Origin: Micromonospora sp. CP22 | GTDB taxonomy: Bacteria > Actinomycetota > Actinomycetes > Mycobacteriales > Micromonosporaceae | Direction: 5' to 3' | Assembly (NCBI RefSeq): GCF_009712475.1 | Contig: NZ_VCJO01000008.1 | Coordinates: forward strand, 1 to 64,000 | DNA: 64,000 bases | Shown: positions 54,111 to 63,064 of the stretch, in pieces | How the letters are laid out: each line of letters opens with the position of its first letter | Numbering within the stretch: the stretch's first letter is position 1 | Position numbers and translations under genes: made by a program | Notes under the pieces: generated by a model | What the model saw: the letters and a program-made list of their open reading frames with translations, nothing else | What the model was told of the DNA's origin: nothing | The model's database searches: none

Positions 54111-54788
54111 GTGGGGGCATCGGCGTTTCTCTACTGCTCGTGCAACCGGATCTGCTGGGGACTCGGCAAGCCGTTGCGTGAGCAGCCCGGCGGCCCCGTG
54201 ATCAGGTACGCCGGCAATCCAGGTCAGCCGGTCTTCTCGCAGTCCCGGCTGGTGTCCAGCGCGTTGTGGAAACTGCTTGTCGACCATCTCGGCCACCAGC
54301 TGCGGGTGGCCCACGACTGGGATCCCGAACTGCACCGCCAGATGGAGAGCGGTGTGCTGCCGGCGATGCTCGACGCGGACGGCGACCTGGACATTTCCCT
54401 TCCTGCCTACCTTGCTGGCTGGCCGGAGGATGGGTTCGCGGAGCTATGGTCCGCCGGTTTCGATGCCTCCGACGAGGGATTTCTGACCTGCGAGCGCTGC
54501 CCTGAGCGGCTGGCCCTCGGCCGGGTGTTGCGGGATCGCGTGGGTGCCCCGTTGCTGTTTCATGGGGGCGACCCGGGTGAGGTGGCCAATTCCCGGCAGC
54601 CAGAGCTGAACAGGGCGGCGTGGCGCTTCCTGACGGTGCACTTCGAGCATCCGTTGCGGGTCGTCGCGTATCCGCCCGGACAGCGTGGTCCGGTTGACGA
54701 GGCCGGAGATGCCGGCTGGATTACGGTCGGCGGCAGCGGGTCGAGCGCCATGTCGCTAGTGGCGTACGTCGCTGACTTTATCGGCTGA
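54111..54788 (+). CDS. Internally duplicated protein of unknown function, possible partner/immunity protein
   Basis: 225 residues from the GTG at 54111 with GAGAGGGGA upstream. It is made of two similar halves: YCSCNRICWGLGKPL...YAGNPGQPVFSQSR...ALWKLLVDHLGHQLRVAHD and TCERCPERLALGRVL...HGGDPGEVANSRQPELNRAAWRFLTVHFEHPLRVVAY. Each half starts with a CxxC pair and ends in a helix plus strand. No known family is recognised. Its place directly after the nuclease-like lipoprotein gene suggests that they act together. Confidence 0.6.
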   Translation: MGASAFLYCSCNRICWGLGKPLREQPGGPVIRYAGNPGQPVFSQSRLVSSALWKLLVDHLGHQLRVAHDWDPELHRQMESGVLPAMLDADGDLDISLPAYLAGWPEDGFAELWSAGFDASDEGFLTCERCPERLALGRVLRDRVGAPLLFHGGDPGEVANSRQPELNRAAWRFLTVHFEHPLRVVAYPPGQRGPVDEAGDAGWITVGGSGSSAMSLVAYVADFIG

Positions 54789-54866
54789 TCCTGGGGCGAC
54801 CATCTCACGCCCCGTTCGCTGTCGGAGAGGTGTCGTCGAGCGCGTTCACCTTCTGCGGCGTCGGCG

Positions 54867-55490
54867 CTAGCCTGTCGGCACGTCGAGCGGTGCCGTGACG
54901 GCGAAGCTCCGATCCACGGCGTTCACCAGCGCCGTTCCTCGCCGGCCCAGTCCGGACCGTGCGGCCCATCCGGCGAGTGCGTTCAGGAAGCCGACCAGAT
55001 CCCGCTGTACGCGCATCAACAGTGGCGCGAGCGCACGGCGCGGAAAGTCGATGTGGTGATCTGCCCAGGGGCCGCGACGACGATTCGGGCCACTGTCCTG
55101 CCACACCCGCAGATCCTCACCGAGCACCTCAACCTCCGGAGCCGGGTCATGTCCCAGCCACGGTGAACCACCGGCGAGTGCCTGTGCCCAGTCCCGCCAG
55201 TCCTCCAGCCCACTGCAACAACCCGGCACGACGTTCGTCCCGGTCCTGGCGTCGCACACCCGCACACCACCAGCAACGATGAGGAGTTCCTCGGCCAGCA
55301 GCGCGTCCGCGACCTCTTTGTGGCCGCCAGGAGACGCCACCTCGATCCCACTTGCCAGAGCCGCCACGAACAGACCGATCCGCTCGTCGGGACAATCGGC
55401 GTCGAGCACCAGCCAGGAGCCGGGTGTCAACGGCTCCACCGGCCATGGCACCCTGCTGTCGAGCATCGGCACCTCGACGACCGCCTGCAT
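54867..55490 (-). CDS. Hypothetical protein convergent with the lipoprotein pair
   Basis: 207 residues taking the ATG at 55490; GTG codons at 55499 and 55502 are alternatives. Soluble, acidic protein: VEPLTPGSWLVLDADCPDER, LFVAALASGIEVASPGGHKE, LEDWRDWAQALAGGSPWLGH, and a helical end PLLMRVQRDLVGFLNALAGW. No family recognised and no catalytic motif evident. It is convergent with the duplicated gene, 78 bases apart. The 255 bases upstream of it to 55745 show nothing else. Confidence 0.6.
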   Translation of the reverse strand: MQAVVEVPMLDSRVPWPVEPLTPGSWLVLDADCPDERIGLFVAALASGIEVASPGGHKEVADALLAEELLIVAGGVRVCDARTGTNVVPGCCSGLEDWRDWAQALAGGSPWLGHDPAPEVEVLGEDLRVWQDSGPNRRRGPWADHHIDFPRRALAPLLMRVQRDLVGFLNALAGWAARSGLGRRGTALVNAVDRSFAVTAPLDVPTG

Positions 55491-55745
55491 CGTGATCACC
55501 ACGTCATTCAACCGACGTTTCCCGGACCCGTCAGGTGCCTTTCCGGTACCGGCCCGCGCTCGGCCGCGCGGCCGGAGAACCTGGCGCTGAGGGTCCGGCT
55601 GATCGACGGGTACGCACGGTGGCGGCGCGGCGGGACCACAGCCCGACCGCGCGGCTCTGGTCCCGTCGACGGGCGGAGCCCAGCGCCCGGAGGACAAGCC
55701 GCACCGAACGGCGTGCTGCCCGCCCCGGACGAGACCTCGGTGCGC

Positions 55746-57839
55746 TCAGTGGGTGAGCCCGAGAACGCCTGATGTCAGGGCGTCGTTGATCTCACGGGCG
55801 AGTGTGGCTCCGGTCGCTGATGCTCGCTCCAGGGTGGTGCGGAACTCGGCGAGTCGGCGGAAGGCTTCGCCGTACGTGTGCTGCTGTTCGAGTGCCAGGA
55901 CCGGGATGGACAGCCGCCGGATGTCGATGCGCATCGCGCCGTTTCCGGTGCTGGAGGCGCGGCCGGCGATGCGCAGGTTGTCGGTGTGGGAGATGACGCC
56001 GGCGATGAACCACGGGTCGAAGCGGGTGGTGTCGACGCGGATGAGTTGGGTGCCGGGTCCGAGTTCGGCGCCGATCTGTTCTGGGGTGGCCACTCGGGCG
56101 CTGATCTTGTGGCCGATGACGGGGACGAGGATGTCGTCGGGGCGTACGTCGGGTCCTGGCTCGTCGTCGGTGGTGCGGGTTGTGGTGCCGGTGGCCGGGC
56201 TGCCGGAGAGGATGTCGGCGGCGGTCAGGACGACGGTGGTGGCGGTGGTGCCTGTTGATCGGCTGCGGTTGGGGGCGCGGTGCACGGTGATGCTGCCGGA
56301 GCGGATGAGGTCGGCGATGTCGGCGTGCGGGGCGTCGCGTAGGGGTGTGTCCGGTGCCGGTGCTACCGCTGGCAGGTTGTGTCGCAGTTGGTCGAGCAGT
56401 CGGTCGAACTCGTCGATCCGGGTGATGACCTGTGCTGGATCGGTGGCGGAGCCGTGGGTCTGGGGGAGGTGGCGTTGCGGGGTGAGGTCGACGTGGTCGT
56501 CGAGGATGTCGATGACGGGCACCGCCCGGTGGACGCCGGGCAGTTCGGCGTACGCGGGTGATCGGTAGGCGCTCCACGCGCTGGCCACGGTGTCGGTGAG
56601 TGGCCGGTCGGGTGCGGCGGTGGTGTCGACCATGAGGAGGTCGCCTGCCGGTGGCTGGTGCGGGTCGGGTTGGGTGAGTACCCAGACGTGTAGTCCGATG
56701 CCGGTGGGTGGCATCAGGCCGGCGGGGAGGGCGACGACGGCCCGTAGGGCGCCTCGTCGGATCAGTTCGGCGCGGACGCGGCGGCCGGCGGGTCGGGACG
56801 CGGCGGCCGGTGGCATGAGTACGACGGCGGTGCCGCCGGGTGCCAGGTGGGCGAGGGCGTGCTGGACCCAGGCGAGTTCGGGTTCGGTGCGTGGGGGCAG
56901 GCCGTAGGTCCAGCGGGGGTCGTAGGCGAGTTGGTCGTGGCCCCATTCGTGGATGCCGAACGGGAAGTTCGCTACGACGACGTCGGCCCGCAGGTCGGGT
57001 AGTGCGTCGGCGAGCAGGCTGTCGCCGACGTGCACGACAGGGGGTGCGGCGTCGGGCGCGCCGCGTCGGGCGCGTACGTGCAGCAGCCACAGTCGCAGCA
57101 TGGTGATGAGGGCGTACTGCGGGTTGATCTCCTGGGCGTAGCAGCGGGTGGCGGTGCCGCGTGCCAGGGCCTGGTCGGCGGCCATTCGTAGGATCGACCC
57201 GGTGCCGCTGGTGAAGTCGAAGGTGTGGGTTCCCTGCCCGGCGAGGGCCAGCATCACCTCGGCGACGGCGTCCGGTGTCCCGGCCAGGCCGGACATGGAG
57301 TGGGCTGAGGAAGCGTAGCGGTGGTGCAGGTACTCGAAGGCCGTTTCGGGGCCCTGCTCCGTGCCGAGTTGGTCCACAACGCGCAACAGGGTGTCGAGTT
57401 GTGCGGTCCACTGTTTCGGCAGCAGCGGGTCGACCATTGTGGCCAGAGCGCGGTCGAGTGCGCGCAGCCGGGTGACGAGCTGTCGCGGTGTCGGCAGGTC
57501 GGCGTCGGTGGCCTGGGTCTGACTGGCGCGGACGACGAGCAGCGCGCCGGCGATGCCGAGCACGTCGCTGATGTGTGCCGCTGGTTGGTAGCTCTCGATG
57601 TGTCGCCAGGCCCATTCGTCGGTGCTGGCCCGGTGTAGCCGACCGTGCCGACGCAGCCAGCTTTCCACCTCCCGTGCGTCGAAGGACGGGCTTGCGGGGG
57701 TGCCGCCGACGGGTGTCGGGAAGTCGGCGTAGCGGCGTCGCCAGTTGCTCACCGCAGCCCGGCCGACGTTGGCCAGCCGGGCGATACCGCTGGCGGTCAG
57801 GGTGGTCTCGTTCGGGACCAGACTCGGCTCCGTCGTCAC
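55746..57839 (-). CDS. DNA N6-adenine methyltransferase with N-terminal HTH and C-terminal specificity-like domain
   Basis: 697 residues from the GTG at 57839. Residues about 10-65 form an HTH (ASGIARLANVGRAAVSNWRRR, then VGGTPASPSFDAREVESWL). A helical region follows, then an HsdM-type methyltransferase: SAM motif FDFTSGTGSILRMAA near residue 208 and catalytic VVANFPFG near 290, where Phe replaces the usual first Pro of N-P-P-F. The C-terminal third (PDDILVPVIGHKISARVATP, FDPWFIAGVISHTDN, LSIPVLALEQQHTYGEAFRRL) resembles an HsdS target-recognition half. A self-contained methyltransferase-specificity protein is implied. No restriction subunit gene lies next to it in the window. Confidence 0.85.
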   Translation of the reverse strand: MTTEPSLVPNETTLTASGIARLANVGRAAVSNWRRRYADFPTPVGGTPASPSFDAREVESWLRRHGRLHRASTDEWAWRHIESYQPAAHISDVLGIAGALLVVRASQTQATDADLPTPRQLVTRLRALDRALATMVDPLLPKQWTAQLDTLLRVVDQLGTEQGPETAFEYLHHRYASSAHSMSGLAGTPDAVAEVMLALAGQGTHTFDFTSGTGSILRMAADQALARGTATRCYAQEINPQYALITMLRLWLLHVRARRGAPDAAPPVVHVGDSLLADALPDLRADVVVANFPFGIHEWGHDQLAYDPRWTYGLPPRTEPELAWVQHALAHLAPGGTAVVLMPPAAASRPAGRRVRAELIRRGALRAVVALPAGLMPPTGIGLHVWVLTQPDPHQPPAGDLLMVDTTAAPDRPLTDTVASAWSAYRSPAYAELPGVHRAVPVIDILDDHVDLTPQRHLPQTHGSATDPAQVITRIDEFDRLLDQLRHNLPAVAPAPDTPLRDAPHADIADLIRSGSITVHRAPNRSRSTGTTATTVVLTAADILSGSPATGTTTRTTDDEPGPDVRPDDILVPVIGHKISARVATPEQIGAELGPGTQLIRVDTTRFDPWFIAGVISHTDNLRIAGRASSTGNGAMRIDIRRLSIPVLALEQQHTYGEAFRRLAEFRTTLERASATGATLAREINDALTSGVLGLTH

Positions 57840-57866
57840 TCGTGAACCTTACCACGACAATGGTGT

Positions 57867-57895
57867 TTGTGTACGCGCTTCACAGGCGCTATGGT
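57867..57895 (+). promoter_or_regulatory. Candidate promoter for the small-ORF transcript
   Basis: TTGTGT (57867-57872) and TATGGT (57890-57895) are separated by 17 bases and lie 40 bases before the next plus-strand start, in the gap divergent from the methyltransferase. Confidence 0.45.
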
Positions 57896-57934
57896 TCCGG
57901 TCGTTCGGTTCGACACCCCATCGGGAGGTTCCCC

Positions 57935-58105
57935 ATGCCACGTCGTGGCCGCAGCACCACGGTCGGAAAGTTCGCCCAGCTCTGCCAGGCCCGTCGCGCC
58001 TCCGAGATCCGGATGCTCGGTGAGCTGCTCCGTCGCGAGCAGCTCACCGCAGCGCGTGAGCAGGTGCGCCCGCCCTCGGAGCGGGAGCGAGCGACTCCGC
58101 GCTGA
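57935..58105 (+). CDS. 56-residue basic protein of unknown function
   Basis: Starts at an ATG with GGGAGGT upstream. The sequence is basic and helical (MPRRGRSTTVGKFAQLCQAR, RASEIRMLGELLRREQLTAA) with a charged tail. No family recognised; the size and composition would fit a nucleic-acid-binding or antitoxin-like peptide. It is the first plus-strand gene after the methyltransferase and has its own candidate promoter, 17-base spacing. Confidence 0.6.
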   Translation: MPRRGRSTTVGKFAQLCQARRASEIRMLGELLRREQLTAAREQVRPPSERERATPR

Positions 58106-58155
58106 GCCGTACGACCGACCCGATTCCGTCGACCTGAGGAGGACCATGAACACCC

Positions 58156-58899
58156 TTGCGCGAAGCAGCTTCGTCAACCGTTGCGTCTGCGTGCTTCCCG
58201 CCGGTCGCGTACGTCTGCCGTGGCGCGCGCCGCTACGCTCCGGCGACCGCGGGCATCGACTCTTCCCAGGCGTACGCGCGAGTGCGCCTTGATCCGGTCC
58301 TCGGTGCCGCCATCGCGGATGCGTACGTGGCGGCACCCCGGTGCGACGAACGTGCCTACGCCGCCTACGCGGCGTTCTGCCGGGAGACCGTTCAGCAGTA
58401 CCACCTCCTGGTCGGGCGGGTGGAGTTCGGTGGCTTGGGCGTGAGCGTGCGCATCGTCGACGAGGACCCGTACGCCGACGTCGAGTCGATGGTCGATGAC
58501 CTGCGCAGACGTCGGCTGAAGGTGTGGGCGAGCGCGGCCACCGGCAACCCTCATCCCTACCTCAGTGACGGGGAGAACGACATGTTCCGGGCGGTTCACG
58601 ATGTGTTCGGGCACGCGGCGAGCGGCCGGGGTTTCGACCGGCACGGCGAGGAAGCGGCCTGGTTGAAGCACAGCACGATGTACTCACCGCTGGCGGCGCG
58701 CGCGATGACGACCGAGACGCGCGGGCAGAACTGTGCCCAGATCTTCCACTACGGGGGTCGCCGGTTCGCCGAACAGAAGGCGGTGCTGCTGCCCCGATTG
58801 TTCAGTGATCCGCGTCTGGTGCGTGCTGCTGCGGGAGTGGGCGCGCGTGCTGTGGTGGCGTGCGGCCGACGATCGCGGCGTATGCCTGCACGGCGGTGA
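58156..58899 (+). CDS. Mobile-element-like conserved protein (HDxFGHA motif)
   Basis: About 247 residues if a TTG at 58156 is used; the first 35 residues are weakly coding and an ATG at 58147 opens a different frame, so either the true start is internal (a GTG lies near 58281) or the 5' end is frameshifted. The body is well conserved in style: IADAYVAAPRCDERAYAAY, VDEDPYADVESMVDDLRRRR, ENDMFRAVHDVFGHAASGRG, ARAMTTETRGQNCAQIF and FAEQKAVLLP. I recall this pattern from uncharacterised phage and plasmid proteins; the His/Asp-rich FRAVHDVFGHA looks like a metal site. Its last 98 bases overlap the kinase gene tail to tail. Confidence 0.7.
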   Translation: MREAASSTVASACFPPVAYVCRGARRYAPATAGIDSSQAYARVRLDPVLGAAIADAYVAAPRCDERAYAAYAAFCRETVQQYHLLVGRVEFGGLGVSVRIVDEDPYADVESMVDDLRRRRLKVWASAATGNPHPYLSDGENDMFRAVHDVFGHAASGRGFDRHGEEAAWLKHSTMYSPLAARAMTTETRGQNCAQIFHYGGRRFAEQKAVLLPRLFSDPRLVRAAAGVGARAVVACGRRSRRMPARR

Positions 58900-59797
58900 C
58901 GGACTCGTCCAGCACACCGGGTATCGGCGGCAAATTTTCCGACAGGGGCGCCAGGACGCGGTAGACGTCGGCGGCGCTGTCCGGCCGGTCGTCGGGGGTG
59001 GACGCCAGTAGCGAGTGCACCAGGTCGTCGAGCGTGGCCGGGGTCTCGGGTCGCAGCGTGGCGGGCCGGGGCGGTGCCGCGGTGAGTTGCCGCCGCACCG
59101 TGGTCATGGTGGTCAGGCCGTCGAAGGGTGGGCTGCCGGTGAGCAGGTCGAACAGGGTGGCGCCCAGCCCGTACAGGTCGGCGCGGTGATCGGTGCGTTG
59201 ACCGAATATCTGCTCCGGTGCCATGTAGCCGAAGGTGCCGACGGCCTGCCCGCTCTGGGTGATCCGCGAGTAGCGGTCGTCGTCGGGAATGACGGCCAGG
59301 CCGAAGTCGAGCACCTTGACCGAGCCGCTCGACTCCAGCATGGCGTTGCTGGGCTTGATGTCGCGGTGCACGAGCCCGAGTCGCTGTGCCGCGAGCAGGA
59401 CACTGCTGATCTGGGCTCCGATGGCGGCCACCCAGCCGATCGGGAGTGGACCGTGTTCGGCGACCAGGTCCGACAGGGAGATGCCGTCGATCTTCTGAAG
59501 GACCGCGTAGGGGTGGCCGGCGTGTTCGCCGAGGTCGTAGACGGCGGGCACGCCGGGGTGGTCGAGACGGGCGGTGAGCAGCGCCTCGCGGCGGAAACGG
59601 CGCACCAGGTCGAGGTCCGTGACGGCGACGAACTTGACGATGACCGGCCGGTCCAGCAGTGCGTCGTGTGCCGGCCAGACCTCGCCCATTCCCTTGTGCG
59701 CCAGGGGGAATCGAGCCAGGCGATAGCGGTCTTTGAGGCTTGTGCCGGGCAACACGCGGCTCAGCATAGCGACCGACGTGGTCGCGATCGGGGACAT
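58802..59797 (-). CDS. Serine/threonine protein kinase (Hanks type), no sensor domain
   Basis: 331 residues using the ATG at 59797 (59767 is an alternative). Kinase motifs: Lys in PVIVKFVAV, LVHRDIKPSNAML, VLDFGLAVIPDD, GTFGYMAPEQIFG, and DLYGLGATLFDLLTGSPPF. The glycine-rich loop is degenerate (FPLAHKGMGEVWPAHD lacks the first glycine pair). The C-terminal tail after residue 280 is short and unstructured, and there is no membrane span, so it is a soluble kinase. Its location between a mobile-element-like gene and Cas3 is like kinases found in bacterial defence islands. Confidence 0.87.
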   Translation of the reverse strand: MSPIATTSVAMLSRVLPGTSLKDRYRLARFPLAHKGMGEVWPAHDALLDRPVIVKFVAVTDLDLVRRFRREALLTARLDHPGVPAVYDLGEHAGHPYAVLQKIDGISLSDLVAEHGPLPIGWVAAIGAQISSVLLAAQRLGLVHRDIKPSNAMLESSGSVKVLDFGLAVIPDDDRYSRITQSGQAVGTFGYMAPEQIFGQRTDHRADLYGLGATLFDLLTGSPPFDGLTTMTTVRRQLTAAPPRPATLRPETPATLDDLVHSLLASTPDDRPDSAADVYRVLAPLSENLPPIPGVLDESVTAVQAYAAIVGRTPPQHARPLPQQHAPDADH

Positions 59798-59996
59798 CCG
59801 TCCGGGTCGCCGGTGAACACAGAGCGGAGGTACGTGCTTGCAAGCACGGTTCACAAGATGCATCATGAAGTGACCGCGCGGTGACTGCGGGCGCGGTGTC
59901 CATGCTGCGTGAATCAGACGGCCGGTCGTGTCTGGCGTGTGACAGTTCCGTCCATCTCGCTCCCGGCAGGCCCGGGTGCCCATTATCGGGGGACGT

Positions 59997-60149
59997 ATGG
60001 CTGAGTTGGCTATCGGTCAAGGCTTCCTGCCCGCTCACGCCCGGCTGCAACGCCGGATGCAGCACGCCGTCGACCAGGCGCGGCTCGGCGTGGATGAGGA
60101 CCTGCACCACAGCGGCGCACCGAGCCCGCTGCTGCCGGTGGCCCGATGA
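59997..60149 (+). CDS. 50-residue protein coupled to cas3
   Basis: ATG at 59997 behind GGGGGAC; its stop overlaps the cas3 start (ATGA at 60146-60149). The sequence begins MAELAIGQGFLPAHARLQRR and continues MQHAVDQARLGVDED, a helical peptide. I do not recognise it. It may be a true small protein made in step with Cas3 or the leftover N-terminus of a lost upstream gene. Confidence 0.5.
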   Translation: MAELAIGQGFLPAHARLQRRMQHAVDQARLGVDEDLHHSGAPSPLLPVAR

Positions 60150-63004
60150 CCGCCCGGGCGAGCCTCGACGCCCCACCGCTGGGCGCGGCGGCACGCACGG
60201 TCTGGGGCAAGACCGACCGGCTGGGCACCTCTCCGGTGGGTTGGTTGCCGCTGTGGCGGCACCTGGCGGACACGGCCGATGTGGCCGGACAGTTGTGGGA
60301 TCACTGGCTGGGTCGTGCGGCGCGGCACCGTGTCGCCGACGAACTGCCCGGTGGTGAGGCAGACGCTCGCACTCTGCTCGTCTGGCTCGCCGGTATCCAC
60401 GACATCGGTAAGGCCACCCCGGCTTTCGCCTGTCAGGCGTACAACCTCGCGGAGCGGATGCGTGACCACGGCCTCGGCTACCAGCGGGATCTGATCAGCG
60501 CCGACCGCAGGTACGCGCCGCACGCCACCGCCGGGCACGTGCTGGTGGCCGACTGGCTGCACGAGCAGGACTGGGCGGACCCGCACCCGTACGCCGTGGT
60601 CGTCGGCGGGCACCACGGCGTGCCGCCGACCGACATGGGCCTGCGCGAGCTGCGGATGCGCCCCCACCTGCTCGGCGGCGACACGTGGCGGTCCGTCCAA
60701 CACGAACTGCTGACCTGGATGGCGCACCGGTCGGGTGCCGGTTACCGGCTCGCCGACTGGAGCGGAGTGGCGCTGTCGCAGCCGGTGCAGGCGATGCTGA
60801 CCGGGCTGGTGACCGTCGCCGACTGGATCGCCAGCAACGAGGAGTACTTCCCGTACCTGATCATCGGCAACGACGCCGATCGGCTGCGTGCCGGGTGGGA
60901 GTTGGTGGACCTGCCGGTGCCCTGGCGACCCGCCGCCGCACCGACCAGCGTGGACAAGCTGTTCGCGGCGCGGTTCGCGTTGCCTGTGGGGGCGGCACCA
61001 CGTCCGGTGCAGCGGACCGTCGCCGATCTGGCCGAGGCCATGCCCACACCGGGGATGATGATCGTCGAGGCGGCGATGGGAGACGGCAAGACCGAGGCCG
61101 CTCTCGCGGCGGTGGAGATCCTCGCCCGCCGCACCGGAGCCGCCGGTTGCTATCTCGCCCTGCCCACCCGGGCCACCAGCGACGCCATGTTCGGCCGGAT
61201 GCTGTCCTGGCTGCGCCGGCTGCCCGACACCCAGGTCGGCTGGGGCGACCGTGACGTGCGGCTGGTCCACGGCAAAGCCGCCCTCAATCCCGACTACGAC
61301 GACCTGCGGACGACCCTGCTGCCCAGCGGCATCGGCGAGGACACCAGGGGTGCCGACATCGGCGTGCACCGCTGGCTCGCCGGCGCCAAGCGGACCATGC
61401 TGTCCAGTTTCGTCGTCGGCACCATCGACCAACTGTTGCTCGCCGCGCTGCGCAGCGAGCACCTGGTGCTGCGTCACCTCGGACTGGCCGGCAAGGTCGT
61501 CGTCATCGACGAGGCACACGCCTACGACGTCTACATGGGCCGCTTCCTCGACCGGGCGCTGGAATGGCTCGGCGCGTACGGCGTACCGGTGGTCGTGCTC
61601 TCCGCGACGCTGCCGGCACACCGACGCGCCGAGCTGATGAAGGCGTACGACGACGGCCGCCTCGGCCCACCCCCGACGCTGACCTGGCGCGACCCGGGCA
61701 AACCACGCATCGACCCGTACGCACCCCTGCGCACCGATCTGCGCTACCCCCTGGTGACCGTCTCCAACGAGCAGCGCGGTGCCACCGCGACGAGCTGCGG
61801 CGACTCCGGACGGAGCAGCGACGTGGCGCTGCGGCGGCTCCCCGACGATCTGCCCGCACTGGTGGACCTGCTCCGCGACCGGCTCGCCGACGGTGGCTGC
61901 GCCCTCGTCGTCCGCAACACCGTGGCCCGGGTCCAGGAGACCGCCGCCGCGCTCCGCGCAGCCCTCGGATCGGACACACCCGTGTCGGTGGCGCACTCCC
62001 GCTTCATGGCCGTCGACCGGGCCGCCAAGGACCGCTGGCTACGCGACACCTTCGGCCCACCGGGCAGCGGCGACCGCCCCCACCGGCACATCGTGGTGGC
62101 CAGTCAGGTCGCCGAGCAGTCCCTCGACATCGACTTCGACCTGCTCGTCACCGACCTCGCCCCGGTCGACCTGGTGCTGCAACGCGTCGGGCGGCTGCAC
62201 CGCCACCCGCGCGCCGACCGACCCGCCCGGCACGCGACGCCGACCTGCTGGATCACCGGCGCCGACTGGAGCGTCGAACCACCCCAGCCGGTCAATGGAT
62301 CACGACGCGTCTACCAGCCGGCCACCCTGCTGCGCAGCGCCGCCGTGCTCCTGCCCTACCTGGACGGCAAACCGTTGCGGCTACCTGACGACATCGCGAC
62401 GATCACCCAGACCGCCTACGGCGACACGCCGGTCGGCCCTGAGTCCTGGCAGCCCGCCATGATCGACGCGGAGGCCAGACAACGCGACGAGATCGCCACC
62501 AAGGAGTCGAAGGCCGACAGCTTCCGCCTGGCCGGTGTCGCCGAACCGGGCGTACCCCTGATCGGCTGGCTCTCCGGCGGCGTCGGCCACGCCGACGAGC
62601 GTAGGGCGCACGGCCACGTCCGTGACACCGAAACCCTCGACGTCCTACTCCTGGTACGCACCCCGCAGGGCCTGATCCTTCCCCCGTGGATCGACGGGGG
62701 CGGGGTACCCGTGCCGACCAGCAGCCTGCCCCGTCGACCACTACCTCGGATGATCGCCCGTTGCAGCCTGCCGTTGCCACGAGCGATGACCGCCGCCGAC
62801 GTGGTCGACGACGTCGTCGCCGACCTGGAACAGCGCAACGATCTGCGTGCCTGGCAGGACAGCCCGTGGCTGGCCGGCGAACTGGTGCTCGACATCAACC
62901 CCGACGGGACCGCCTCGGTGGCCGGCTTCGACCTGCACTACGACCCGGTCGAAGGGTTGCGCGCGGTCCGCGCCACGCGCGCTCCTCGGCACGACCGAGC
63001 CTGA
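60146..63004 (+). CDS. cas3: CRISPR-associated helicase/nuclease Cas3 (type I, HD plus DExH)
   Basis: 952 residues. HD nuclease domain: His39 in [12 protein letters not shown], His85/Asp86 in [12 protein letters not shown] with Lys89, and [10 protein letters not shown] near residue 150. Helicase: Walker A near 312 ([12 protein letters not shown]), [65 protein letters not shown] and QRVGRLHRH. The C-terminal Cas3 domain is present, so the protein looks complete and functional. In type I-E systems Cas3 is recruited by Cascade to degrade DNA. Here no cse, cas5-8, cas1, cas2 gene or repeat array follows; the next gene is on the opposite strand. Confidence 0.93.
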   Translation: MTARASLDAPPLGAAARTVWGKTDRLGTSPVGWLPLWRHLADTADVAGQLWDHWLGRAARHRVADELPGGEADARTLLVWLAGIHDIGKATPAFACQAYNLAERMRDHGLGYQRDLISADRRYAPHATAGHVLVADWLHEQDWADPHPYAVVVGGHHGVPPTDMGLRELRMRPHLLGGDTWRSVQHELLTWMAHRSGAGYRLADWSGVALSQPVQAMLTGLVTVADWIASNEEYFPYLIIGNDADRLRAGWELVDLPVPWRPAAAPTSVDKLFAARFALPVGAAPRPVQRTVADLAEAMPTPGMMIVEAAMGDGKTEAALAAVEILARRTGAAGCYLALPTRATSDAMFGRMLSWLRRLPDTQVGWGDRDVRLVHGKAALNPDYDDLRTTLLPSGIGEDTRGADIGVHRWLAGAKRTMLSSFVVGTIDQLLLAALRSEHLVLRHLGLAGKVVVIDEAHAYDVYMGRFLDRALEWLGAYGVPVVVLSATLPAHRRAELMKAYDDGRLGPPPTLTWRDPGKPRIDPYAPLRTDLRYPLVTVSNEQRGATATSCGDSGRSSDVALRRLPDDLPALVDLLRDRLADGGCALVVRNTVARVQETAAALRAALGSDTPVSVAHSRFMAVDRAAKDRWLRDTFGPPGSGDRPHRHIVVASQVAEQSLDIDFDLLVTDLAPVDLVLQRVGRLHRHPRADRPARHATPTCWITGADWSVEPPQPVNGSRRVYQPATLLRSAAVLLPYLDGKPLRLPDDIATITQTAYGDTPVGPESWQPAMIDAEARQRDEIATKESKADSFRLAGVAEPGVPLIGWLSGGVGHADERRAHGHVRDTETLDVLLLVRTPQGLILPPWIDGGGVPVPTSSLPRRPLPRMIARCSLPLPRAMTAADVVDDVVADLEQRNDLRAWQDSPWLAGELVLDINPDGTASVAGFDLHYDPVEGLRAVRATRAPRHDRA

Positions 63005-63064
63005 GCGCGAGCACCCACCTTGGCCGGAGGACGACGGTCCGTGGCCTCCCCGTCAAGGGCTGCG

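Noticed and set aside
55792-57855. Second long minus-strand frame over the methyltransferase
   Set aside because: Arg/Pro/His-rich and in the +1 frame of a gene with clear motifs.
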